DNA of 64,000 nt. Origin: UBA1205 sp045534635 (GTDB taxonomy: Bacteria; Bacteroidota; Bacteroidia; Bacteroidales; WCHB1-69). A model generated the notes under the pieces. The model was not told where the DNA came from. It ran no database searches and saw only the letters and a list, made by a program, of their open reading frames with translations. Positions 35,873 to 44,118 of this stretch are shown piece by piece. The stretch is from positions 35,746-99,745 of the forward strand of contig JAZSKB010000011.1 of NCBI GenBank assembly GCA_045534635.1, read 5' to 3'. The position numbers and the translations under genes are program-made. Within the stretch, counting starts at the first letter, position 1. Each line of letters opens with the position of its first letter.

Positions 35873-36020
35873 TCAAACATCCGAAGCCTTGATGGGCTTG
35901 GAGTGGGAGACGAAACATTTAAAAGGCGTTGAGTCAACGTCTTGTCTGCGGCTAACCGAACTTCGCAACTTCGATTCCAACCGCACGATAAGGCAATGGT
36001 CAATGTCCATGGTTATGTGT
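35873..36020 (+). ncRNA. Candidate structured leader RNA or small RNA before the defence cluster
   Basis: This stretch is clearly less AT-rich than its flanks and has no open frame. It can form successive hairpins: AAGCC with GGCTT (35896-35911), a 9-bp stem AAGGCGTTG/CAACGTCTT with an AGT loop (about 35922-35942), an outer TGCGG/CCGCA stem (about 35947-35986), and ATGG/CCAT near the end. A promoter box lies just upstream. It could be a cis-regulatory leader, a stand-alone RNA, or a conserved boundary sequence of the island. I do not recognise a known RNA family. Confidence 0.45.
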
Positions 36021-36140
36021 ATTTTTTCATAGATGATGAAGTACATATCGTTTTTATAATAAAAATCCGATTGAGAAACGTAGCAAATATGTTTCGAGAA
36101 ATTTTGCTAACTTTTTAGCTTGAAAAAAATAACTTGTGAT

Positions 36141-38303
36141 ATGAAAGATTATATACAAATAGGAATAGACAAAGGGCTTATCTCCTTTAACGAAGACAAG
36201 TCCCGTATTACCTATGTTTATCAGAAAAAGGAACGTAATTATAACAATCCTGAAGAAAAAGTACAGGCAGAAACTTTTCTCAAATTGATTTTGGATTACA
36301 ATTATCCCGAAAGTCGAATTAAGCAATTCGTTTCTGTGACGATGGGGCGAGAAATCAAAGAAGCCGATATCGTGGTCTATGCAGATGAAGCGGGATTGAT
36401 TCCACATATTTTAGTCGAATGTAAACGACAAGAAGTGAGCGAGGCAGAATATCAACAAGCTATAGAGCAAGCCTATAGTTATGCTTTTGCACTGCCTTCC
36501 GATGTGAAATATGTTTGGGTGACTTCTGGAATCAAATCTGATTATTTCGAAGTCGACAAAAGCCAAAACACCAGAAACCAATTGCCTGATATTCCTCAAT
36601 TCGGAGTGGATAGCATTGCTACATACAAATATGTCTATGGGGCACAATATATTCCTGAAGAAAAAGGCAAACAAAAGTTTTTCGACCTTTCTGTAATTGA
36701 CCAATCTGAATTGACTCGCAGGTTCAAACAAGCTCATGAAGCATTGTGGGCTGGTGGACAGTTAAACCCATCTGAAGCTTTTGATGAACTTGACAAACTA
36801 ATCTTTTGTAAGATTTGGGATGAGCGTAAAGCAAGAAAGGTGGGTGAACCGTATGACTTCCAAATAATAACCGTTGCCAAGAACGAGGAAAAGGATGAAC
36901 GTAAACGCCGCTTGACGGAGAATGACAATCTTTATAAACGAGTTAAAGCTTTATATGAGGAGGGCCGTAAGCGTGATGCCGAGGTATTCCGCGACAATAT
37001 CCGGCTCACCCCTGAGAAAATAAGAACTGTTGTGGGCTATCTCGAAAGTGTGAATCTTGGTGAAACGGACTTGGATAGCAAAGGACGTGCATTCGAGACA
37101 TTTATGGGTTCTTTCTTTAGAGGTAATTTTGGACAATACTTTACTCCTCGTGAAATTGTGGATTTTATTGTCGATGTACTTCCCATCAAAAACGATTCAA
37201 AAGTTCTTGATACATCTTGTGGAAGCGGCGGATTCCTACTATATGCTTTGAACAAGGTAAGAAACGAAGCCACGTCATATTATCCGAATTACAAGAATGA
37301 TGCGAAACAATATGCCAAGTGGTTCCCTTATTGGCATGACTTTGCTGAGAAAAATCTTTATGGTATCGAAATCAGTGAGCAAATTTCGCGTGCGGCTAAG
37401 ATGAATATGATTATTCATGATGATGGTCACACTAATGTCATCACTTCTGATGGCTTAGTTTCCGATGAAACAATATTAGCAAAAACGAATAATTCAGGGT
37501 TTAAATACGGCACTTTCGATTTCATTATAACAAACCCGCCATTTGGCAGCACTATCCGTCAAAGTGAGCAGGCGTATTTGAAGACTTATCAATTTGGGAA
37601 AAAAGAAGAAGATTGGTTAGCCGTAAAGGCAATGCCTGAAAACATTAGGGACGGACAAAGCACAGAAGTTCTTTTCTTAGAACAAGATTACAAATACTTG
37701 AAAGAAGGTGGTTATTTGGCAATTGTTCTTCCTGATGGCATTCTGACCAATAGCAGTATGCAATATGTGAGAACACAAATTGAGGACTGGTTTCGCATTG
37801 TTGCGGTCGTTAGTATGCCTCAAACGGCGTTTACGGCTAATGGTGCTGGTGTGAAAAGCTCTGTCTTGTTCCTTAAAAAGTGGAGCAAGGAGCAAACTGC
37901 AAAATTGGTTGATGCAAAAAAGACTATTGAAGCTAAATTGTTGAAAAACAGCAATTATATAAAGCAACGCCAGACTTGGGATTTGGAAATTAGGGAAAAA
38001 CAGAGAAACAAGTCAAATGATATAAAAGCTAAGCAAAAAATAACTGCTACGGCTGCAAAGCGGACCGAAGAATATAAAACTTGGAATTCCGAACTGCTTG
38101 CCGAATATGCCAGCAAAGTAGAAGAGCTTAAAACTCAGTTGATAGAGGAATACCAACAAACCAAGCAGAGCAAACTTCCCGATTATCCTATTTTCATGGC
38201 AATAGCTGAAGAAATTGGATATGATGCTACTGGAAAGAAAACGGCAGTTAATGAACTGGAAATGATTGGAACAGAATTGAAAAAATTTATAGAATCGATA
38301 TAA
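36141..38303 (+). CDS. hsdM: HSDR_N nuclease-like domain fused to N6-adenine DNA methyltransferase (HsdM-type)
   Basis: The protein has 720 residues. Residues about 38-125 match the type I HSDR_N fold, with PD-(D/E)xK residues visible as D76 (ADIVVY) and E93-C94-K95 (VECK). An HsdM helical bundle and methyltransferase follow: motif I DTSCGSGGF (about 357-365) and the amino-methylase motif NPPFG (about 465). A Lys/Glu-rich coiled coil lies near 590-680. A TTG-initiated extension to 36120 is possible, but the ATG at 36141 is preferred. No separate hsdR exists, so cleavage capacity may lie in this protein or in later genes. Base composition differs from the flanking core genes. Confidence 0.88.
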   Translation: MKDYIQIGIDKGLISFNEDKSRITYVYQKKERNYNNPEEKVQAETFLKLILDYNYPESRIKQFVSVTMGREIKEADIVVYADEAGLIPHILVECKRQEVSEAEYQQAIEQAYSYAFALPSDVKYVWVTSGIKSDYFEVDKSQNTRNQLPDIPQFGVDSIATYKYVYGAQYIPEEKGKQKFFDLSVIDQSELTRRFKQAHEALWAGGQLNPSEAFDELDKLIFCKIWDERKARKVGEPYDFQIITVAKNEEKDERKRRLTENDNLYKRVKALYEEGRKRDAEVFRDNIRLTPEKIRTVVGYLESVNLGETDLDSKGRAFETFMGSFFRGNFGQYFTPREIVDFIVDVLPIKNDSKVLDTSCGSGGFLLYALNKVRNEATSYYPNYKNDAKQYAKWFPYWHDFAEKNLYGIEISEQISRAAKMNMIIHDDGHTNVITSDGLVSDETILAKTNNSGFKYGTFDFIITNPPFGSTIRQSEQAYLKTYQFGKKEEDWLAVKAMPENIRDGQSTEVLFLEQDYKYLKEGGYLAIVLPDGILTNSSMQYVRTQIEDWFRIVAVVSMPQTAFTANGAGVKSSVLFLKKWSKEQTAKLVDAKKTIEAKLLKNSNYIKQRQTWDLEIREKQRNKSNDIKAKQKITATAAKRTEEYKTWNSELLAEYASKVEELKTQLIEEYQQTKQSKLPDYPIFMAIAEEIGYDATGKKTAVNELEMIGTELKKFIESI

Positions 38304-39775
38304 TGGAAATGGAACAAGAATTATTGCAGATTGTAGAAAAAGCCAAAGTTCTTCCTAAATTATTGGAGAACAGGGTTAAGGATCCTGTAAAAGGGATAGT
38401 TTATCCTCATAGGTATATTTTTATTCTCTTGCAAAAGTATTTAAAGGCCTTTTTCAAGGAAGGAGCAGAGCCAAGAATGGTGGGGCTTGCGGGTTTGAGA
38501 GGAGTTGGCAAAACCACTCTTATGTGGCAACTGGCTCGTTATGCCTACAACAACATTACAACAAATATTTGGTTTTTTAATGTCAATTCCTTGATGAATC
38601 TTGGCTATGGTATTCAAGATGCGTTATTGGGAATGGAAGATGTATTGGAGTGCAAGCTGAATGAATACGACAAACCTATAGTATTCTTGTTCGATGAGGT
38701 TCATGACGACCCAAAATGGGCCAAAACATTGAAAATATTGTATGATGAATGTCGAACAGCTTTTGTTATAGCTACAGGTAGTTCTGCCCTGCTAATCAAC
38801 CAAACGCCTGATTTGGCTGCCCGAATGAAAGTGGAAAAAATATATCCGTTCAAGTTTGCGGAATACATCATGTCGAAAAATATGATGGAGCATGGAAAGA
38901 AGTTCTTTCCAATGAAAGGATTTGCTAAAAATTTGTCACAAGGGCTATTTTATTGCGAGAATTACGAACACCTTAAAAATTATTTTGGATACCATTTTTC
39001 GGTGAAAAAGGAGAATGAATTCTTGCAAAACATTTGTGTCCAATTGAATGGGGTAAAATTGGAAGACTTGATCAAAGAGTATGTTTATTATCATAACATA
39101 CCGCGCTATTCCCTTTACAAGAATAAAAGTGACATAAACAGCGGAATGAATGAACTAGTGAAACGCATTGTATATGAGGATGTGGTTCGAGTAAAAGCGT
39201 CATTCGCTGGCAATGTTTATGAAAAACTGTTATATCGTTTGGCGGCTTCAGACGAGGTCAATGTTGACAAGTTGTCAGGATTGCTTTCTGTGAATAAAAA
39301 AGATTTGCAGGAAGTGATTGGCATTTTAGACCAATCCGAGTTAATAAATGAATTGCCGCCATATTCAAACAGTATTGATGCGAGAATCGTAAAAAACAAG
39401 AAATCGTTCTTCATGTCGCCATCTATTCGTAGGGCACTGCTTTCCAATATCTATGGAGACAATGTCCCTGATATGATGCGAAGCAAAATGTGGGAAGACA
39501 TTGTGGTTATGTATTTGGTTCGCATTTTAGGCAAATCGTTTCTGTCTTTCAGTAGTAAGTCTGACAGGGTGAATCCTGATTTTATCATCGACACATACGC
39601 AACAGCCCCAATCATCATTGAAGTTGGAAAAAACAAGACTTCTACACGCCAAATAGCGGAACATAAAGGATTGTACCGATATGGAATTATCGTTAATGTT
39701 TCTGCAAAGGAGCCTGAATTTGTAGATAGTTCTAAAACTCTTATTTTGCCGCTTTCTTGGTTTTTAATGATGTAA
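38303..39775 (+). CDS. AAA ATPase with DUF4143-like C-terminal domain, embedded in the R-M operon
   Basis: The protein has 490 residues. Walker A is GLRGVGKTT (about 64-72), Walker B is VFLFDEVHDD (about 138-147), and ATGSSALL fits a sensor 1. This is the AAA_14-type ATPase. The C-terminal part contains VNPDFIIDT and IIIEVGKNK, which fit a PD-(D/E)xK-like strand pair (DUF4143). Its ATG overlaps the hsdM stop by one base (TAATG) and hsdS follows 6 bases later, so it is coupled to the methyltransferase. Conventional type I systems have no such component. Its role (motor, sensor or nuclease) is inference. Confidence 0.82.
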   Translation: MEMEQELLQIVEKAKVLPKLLENRVKDPVKGIVYPHRYIFILLQKYLKAFFKEGAEPRMVGLAGLRGVGKTTLMWQLARYAYNNITTNIWFFNVNSLMNLGYGIQDALLGMEDVLECKLNEYDKPIVFLFDEVHDDPKWAKTLKILYDECRTAFVIATGSSALLINQTPDLAARMKVEKIYPFKFAEYIMSKNMMEHGKKFFPMKGFAKNLSQGLFYCENYEHLKNYFGYHFSVKKENEFLQNICVQLNGVKLEDLIKEYVYYHNIPRYSLYKNKSDINSGMNELVKRIVYEDVVRVKASFAGNVYEKLLYRLAASDEVNVDKLSGLLSVNKKDLQEVIGILDQSELINELPPYSNSIDARIVKNKKSFFMSPSIRRALLSNIYGDNVPDMMRSKMWEDIVVMYLVRILGKSFLSFSSKSDRVNPDFIIDTYATAPIIIEVGKNKTSTRQIAEHKGLYRYGIIVNVSAKEPEFVDSSKTLILPLSWFLMM

Positions 39776-39781
39776 AAGGAT

Positions 39782-41239
39782 ATGACATATCAAGTTCCAC
39801 AAAATATTGACCCAAACAAGATTTTCCTTGTCAATCGCTCAGAAATAAAGGGAAGATTAGATCCTAAAATGGCACTTTACAATAAAAAAGTGCAACATTC
39901 TTTATTCACTACGGTGAAACTTAAAAACTTGCTTTTGAGTAAACCTCAATATGGAGCAAATGAAGCAGGTCTTAATCGTTTGAACAATACACAGCCAAGG
40001 TACATCAGGATTACGGATATTGACGAAAATGGCTTGATTTCCTTAAATGAATTTGGAGCGACTGTTGCCAAAGTTGAAGAAAAGTATATCCTAAATGATA
40101 ATGATATATTGATTGCAAGGAGTGGAGCAACTGTTGGTAAGGCATACATACACAAAAAATCACCTTATACATGTTTGTTTGCGGGGTATTTAATTCGATT
40201 TGTCGTTGATTCTAACAAAATACTTCCAGGTTATCTTTTTTCATATACCCAATTAAACTCATATAAAGAATGGGTAAATGCAATCCAACGCCCTAGCGCC
40301 CAGCCGAACATCAATGCTGAAGAGTATCAATCTCTAGAAATACCGCTTCCTGATTTACCCACGCAAAAAATGATTGTCGATTTTTTAAGTGATGCATATC
40401 TAAAAAAACAACTTAAAGAGCAACAAGCCGAAGATATTTTAAATAGCATTGATGATTATTTGCTTGGCGAGTTAGGCATTGAACTGCCAGAAATGGATTT
40501 GCAAAAGATTCAAGATAGAGTTTTTATAGTGAGTTTTGGCGAAATTTGTAATGGCAGGTTTGACCCTAAACTTTATTCAATTCCTGTTAAACAATTAAAG
40601 CAGTCGCTTAATATGTCGCCATTTGACAAGCAACCATTAAAGTATTTCATAAAGAATAATTGTAGTGGCGAATGGGGAAAAGATGAATCAGAAGAAGTTG
40701 ATGAGAATAAATACACAAAATGTTTGGTCATTCGAGCCACAGAGTTTAATAATACATATAACTTGCGATTAGATAATTCAAGAGCAAAATATCGTTGGAT
40801 AGAAAACTCAAAATTGTCAAGAATGAACATTCAGCCAAATGATTTGTTAATAGAAAAGTCTGGTGGAAGTGAGGACCAACCTGTTGGCAGAATTTCTATT
40901 TTGGCTGATGAAATATTGAAAGACAACCAGATCGCTTATAGTAATTTCATACACAAAATTACGGTTGAGGGTATCAATCCTACGTACTTGTATTTCTATT
41001 TGAGGACGATGTACAATATTAAAATCACGGATTCTATGCAAAGCTAAACCAATGGTATTAGAAACTTGATAATGTCAGAGTATTTCGATCAAACCATTGT
41101 GATACCACCGGTTTCTAAGCAGGAAGAAATAGTGGATCATATTTCCGAGATGAGAGCGCAAGCTAAGAAACTTCAAGACGAAGGAACGGAAATTTTACAA
41201 AAAGCAAAACAGGAAGTAGAACGGATGATACTTGGATGA
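39782..41239 (+). pseudogene. hsdS: Type I specificity subunit HsdS interrupted by an in-frame TAA
   Basis: The frame encodes 421 residues to a TAA at 41045-41047 and then continues in the same frame to a TGA at 41237-41239, for 485 codons in all. The first half has a target-recognition domain (about 20-190) with PRYIRITDID and LIARSGATVGK, and a conserved helix (PLPDLPTQKMIVDFLSDAYLKKQLK). The second domain follows. After the stop, TNGIRNLIMSEYFDQTIVIPP and a closing coiled helix (EEIVDHISEMRAQAKKLQ) are exactly the expected HsdS end. A single CAA-to-TAA change would explain it. An ATG at 41072 could reinitiate. The product may be truncated, non-functional or read through. Confidence 0.85.
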
Positions 41240-41305
41240 TAACGTAAATGAGATATGCCAAACAGCATTTCCGAAACACCAATTCCATGCAAATAGGACT
41301 TTAAT

Positions 41306-41872
41306 ATGGCAAATATAAAACAAAAGATATTAACTCCACTGGACGAAATAACGGATGGTCATAGTTTTCAGCGAATCGTAGCTGAATATTTCCGATGTCT
41401 TAAGAATGAATCTAATGGTTATTCTATATCTAATATAGTTGTTAAAGATAGTGGAATTGGTCCAGATGATTGTTGTGATATTTTGGTCGAATTCTTTTTT
41501 GAAGACGTTATTGACAGCCATTCCGTAAGATGGGTCATTGAATGCAAATGTCATACAAAAAACATTGGAGAACGAGATATTGATGGACAAAACATAGATT
41601 TGATTCTAAAGCAACACAATGCGACTGGTTATTTGCTTGTGTGCAAAAAAGATGCTTCAACCTCTTTAAAGAGGAGATTTGATGGTTTAAACGAAAAAGG
41701 CACCAATCGTTATGTGATTTGGAACGGTCATCAATTATGGCATAAATGCATAGAATTTGAATCTTTTATCAAAGCGTTTTTCCCACAGTATTATAATAAG
41801 TATATCGTCAAAGATGAAAAAGAATTTTCGTCTCTTGCTGACAAATTTGAAAAGGAAGGAGGAACAAAATAA
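41306..41872 (+). CDS. Mrr-like PD-(D/E)xK restriction endonuclease
   Basis: The protein has 188 residues. A helical start (FQRIVAEYFRCLKN) precedes the core: GIGPDDCCDILVEF carrying D58, then WVIECKCH carrying E79 and K81, and TGYLLVCKK. This is the order seen in Mrr and related restriction nucleases, and DNA or RNA cleavage is expected. The closing helices have no recognised extra domain. It lies 66 bases after the full-length hsdS frame. Its stop overlaps the TIR gene start by one base, so the two are made together. Confidence 0.78.
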   Translation: MANIKQKILTPLDEITDGHSFQRIVAEYFRCLKNESNGYSISNIVVKDSGIGPDDCCDILVEFFFEDVIDSHSVRWVIECKCHTKNIGERDIDGQNIDLILKQHNATGYLLVCKKDASTSLKRRFDGLNEKGTNRYVIWNGHQLWHKCIEFESFIKAFFPQYYNKYIVKDEKEFSSLADKFEKEGGTK

Positions 41873-42336
41873 TGAAAAGAGTTTTTGTTTCATATTCAAT
41901 AGAAGACCGTAATTTGCATCTGATAACATTGCTGTTGGAGCATTTGCGAAAAAACAATTATAGTGTTTCTGTTTCGAACCAATGGATTGATTCAGATATA
42001 AAAATTGCTAGTTCAGATGTTTTTATAGGCATCGTAACTAATAAAAGCAATAGCGTTGATTATGTGGTAAAAGAATGGAAAACAGCAAAGAAAAATAACA
42101 TTCAAAATATATTAATCGTTGAAGATGGTATATCAATTAATGATAGTAGTATCTCATACATTAGATTCAATCGCTCAAGTCCACAAGAAGCAATAAACGA
42201 ATTGTTTAACATCAATAAATCGGTTGTCTCCTCACAACAAAAGAAGAATAGTAACGACGTGGCTGATATTTTATTGGGAGTTGCGGTAGTAGCAGGTATG
42301 GCAGCCTTGATTAGTTTATTAAGCAAAAACAAATAA
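41872..42336 (+). CDS. TIR-domain protein with C-terminal transmembrane helix
   Basis: The protein has 154 residues. It begins MKRVFVSYSIEDRNL, the first TIR strand and loop. It continues through a strand ending DVFIGIVTNKSN and the helix SVDYVVKEWKTA, where E68 occupies the position of the catalytic Glu in NAD-cleaving TIR domains. A Ser/Gln/Asn linker leads to a hydrophobic helix (about 130-149, ADILLGVAVVAGMAALISLL) and a basic end. A membrane-tethered TIR suggests an abortive-infection effector acting on NAD or on the membrane. Coupling to the Mrr-like gene (TAATG) is clear. NADase activity is inference. Confidence 0.75.
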   Translation: MKRVFVSYSIEDRNLHLITLLLEHLRKNNYSVSVSNQWIDSDIKIASSDVFIGIVTNKSNSVDYVVKEWKTAKKNNIQNILIVEDGISINDSSISYIRFNRSSPQEAINELFNINKSVVSSQQKKNSNDVADILLGVAVVAGMAALISLLSKNK

Positions 42337-42700
42337 GGTATTCTTATTCATATTTATGTCGAATGTCCAGCGTTAATTGACAATAGCTATAATAAGGTAT
42401 CTATAGCGATAAAAATTTTTGCTATCTTTGTTGTAAAAAAATAATATATTTTTGCAAAATTGTTAGGAATCGTAGGAAATGGCTGATAAAAATCTCTTGG
42501 AATCATGCGAAAATCAAAAGAGGAAAACGTAATAGTTTGTTTGCCCTTATATATGACACCTTTTTTATAATGAATAATTTCAACGTATTAATACAAATTT
42601 CGTATGTTTTTTCCCACATAAAGACGGAATCGCAGAAAATCTTCATTAGCAACAGTATGGCGGAGGCATGAACGGGAAACAAAAGTATCATGGATATTTG
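42337..42700. other. Intergenic region of the island
   Basis: No gene is seen in 364 bases. A TATCTTTG box lies near 42421-42428 on the plus strand but nothing convincing is encoded after it. The short open frame on the minus strand at 42503-42691 has no recognisable homology and may be a remnant. Confidence 0.6.
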
Positions 42701-43852
42701 TTAAAATATTTGTTCTGTCCATAATAGTTGAAGAAAATCATGTATATGCACCAATTGTATATTTTCACTTGTACGGGTTAATTTATCAAGACTAACGCAC
42801 ATCAGTTTGCAATTCGGGTAATAGTTGGCAAAAGTATGCAAGCCTTTTAGATGTCTTTTTTGAATTTCTTGAACTGATTTGATTTCAATGGCAATTATCG
42901 GTATGTTGTTTGCTGTTGTTATGACAGCATCTACTTCTACACCGGTGTATGTCCGCCAATAGGATAGTCGGTGTTCGTGGTGGTGATAAGCTATGTAGGC
43001 AATGATTTCTTGTATGACAAAATGTTCAAAAGCATGTCCGTATTCAATTGTCCCGCGAATCAAATCTTTGCGGTGTAACAGATGATTGGCAACGCCAACA
43101 TCAAAAAACCAAAACTTAGGGGCTTGTATCACCTTGCGTTTTTGTTTGTCTGCAAATGCAGGTATCATATAACCGATGAGTGTATCTTGTAAAATAGAGA
43201 AATAGTCAGCGGCGGTTTTGGCACTGACGCCACAATCGGAGGCAATGTTGTTGTAATTTACTATTTCCCCGTTTGTCAATGCTGCAATCTCCAAAAAACG
43301 AGAAAAGGATTTGAGATTGCGAACAATGGCTTCTGCTTGAATTTCTTCTTTCAGATAAACATCAACGTAGGCTTGTAGCAACCGGTAGGGACGTTTCGAT
43401 AAATAAATTTTCGGGAGTAAGCCATGAGTTAATGCCCTTTGTAAATCAAAATCGGGTATTTCATGACTCACGAGCGGAAATAGAGTTTCAGGCAGAGCCC
43501 GGCCTCCAAGCGTATTGACACCTTGCCGTTTTAATTTGCGTGCACTTGAACCGCAAAGTATAAATCTCATTTGCTTGTTGCTGATAAGCCAATGTACTTC
43601 GTTTAATAGTTCCGGAATTTGTTGTATTTCATCAATAATTACAAGAGAATTGTCAGCTTGGCTTGTCAATAATTCTCGTAATAGGCTTGGTTCTTGCTGA
43701 AGACGGTGCTTTAAATCTGTTTTTAGCAGGTCAAAATATAGTGCAGCAGGAAAGAGTGTCTGCAATAATACCGACTTGCCTGTTTGACGTGCACCAAACA
43801 AAAATATACTGTTTTCTGTAGCGTCTGTTAGTTTTTGAAGGCGTTTGAACAT
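42701..43852 (-). CDS. AAA_14/DUF4143 ATPase
   Basis: The protein has 383 residues. Walker A FGARQTGKSVLL lies near 19-30, Walker B LVIIDEIQQIPELL near 70-83, and FILCGSSARKLKRQG follows. A winged-helix segment comes next, then a C-terminal DUF4143 domain with VEVDAVITTA and IAIEIKSVQE, a PD-(D/E)xK-like set. This large family is common in Bacteroidota. Its role is unclear and sometimes toxin- or defence-associated. It points toward the TIR gene and ends the island. Two copies of a palindromic repeat lie in its upstream region. Confidence 0.85.
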   Translation of the reverse strand: MFKRLQKLTDATENSIFLFGARQTGKSVLLQTLFPAALYFDLLKTDLKHRLQQEPSLLRELLTSQADNSLVIIDEIQQIPELLNEVHWLISNKQMRFILCGSSARKLKRQGVNTLGGRALPETLFPLVSHEIPDFDLQRALTHGLLPKIYLSKRPYRLLQAYVDVYLKEEIQAEAIVRNLKSFSRFLEIAALTNGEIVNYNNIASDCGVSAKTAADYFSILQDTLIGYMIPAFADKQKRKVIQAPKFWFFDVGVANHLLHRKDLIRGTIEYGHAFEHFVIQEIIAYIAYHHHEHRLSYWRTYTGVEVDAVITTANNIPIIAIEIKSVQEIQKRHLKGLHTFANYYPNCKLMCVSLDKLTRTSENIQLVHIHDFLQLLWTEQIF

Positions 43853-43908
43853 AAATATATGTATTTTAATGTTTTAAAATTGTTGAATATGTTTAAAATA
43901 AAAGTTAT

Positions 43909-43963
43909 ACTTCCGATTTTCAATGAAAATAAGGAATGCTACTTCCGATTTTCAATGAAAATA
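43909..43963. repeat. Two direct copies of a 23-bp palindrome-bearing repeat
   Basis: Identical 23-bp units at 43909-43931 and 43941-43963 contain the palindrome ATTTTCAATGAAAAT. They lie 57-111 bases upstream of the AAA_14 ATPase start on the minus strand and could be operators or an island boundary mark. Confidence 0.7.
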
Positions 43964-44092
43964 CGTTGCAAAGGTACAATATTTTTTTGATATGGATAAG
44001 CAGTAAAATGTTTTATATATTTTTTTATAACTTTATAAGTTGAATTTTCAATTTCGTGTGTTTTTTTTATTTTTTTGGAATTAAAAAAAATG

Positions 44093-44101
44093 TTATCTTT
44101 G
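44093..44101 (+). promoter_or_regulatory. Promoter -7 box of the ABC transporter pair
   Basis: TATCTTTGC, about 18 bases before the start codon of the ATPase gene. Confidence 0.75.
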
Positions 44102-44118
44102 CATTCTAAATAATACCA

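Noticed and set aside
35873..36020. Known RNA classes (tmRNA, RNase P RNA, SRP RNA, cobalamin riboswitch)
   Set aside because: None of their hallmark sequences could be found in this stretch.
42503..42691. 62-codon frame on the minus strand in the island
   Set aside because: No recognisable domain, no promoter, and not conserved-looking; possibly a remnant but not supportable as a gene.
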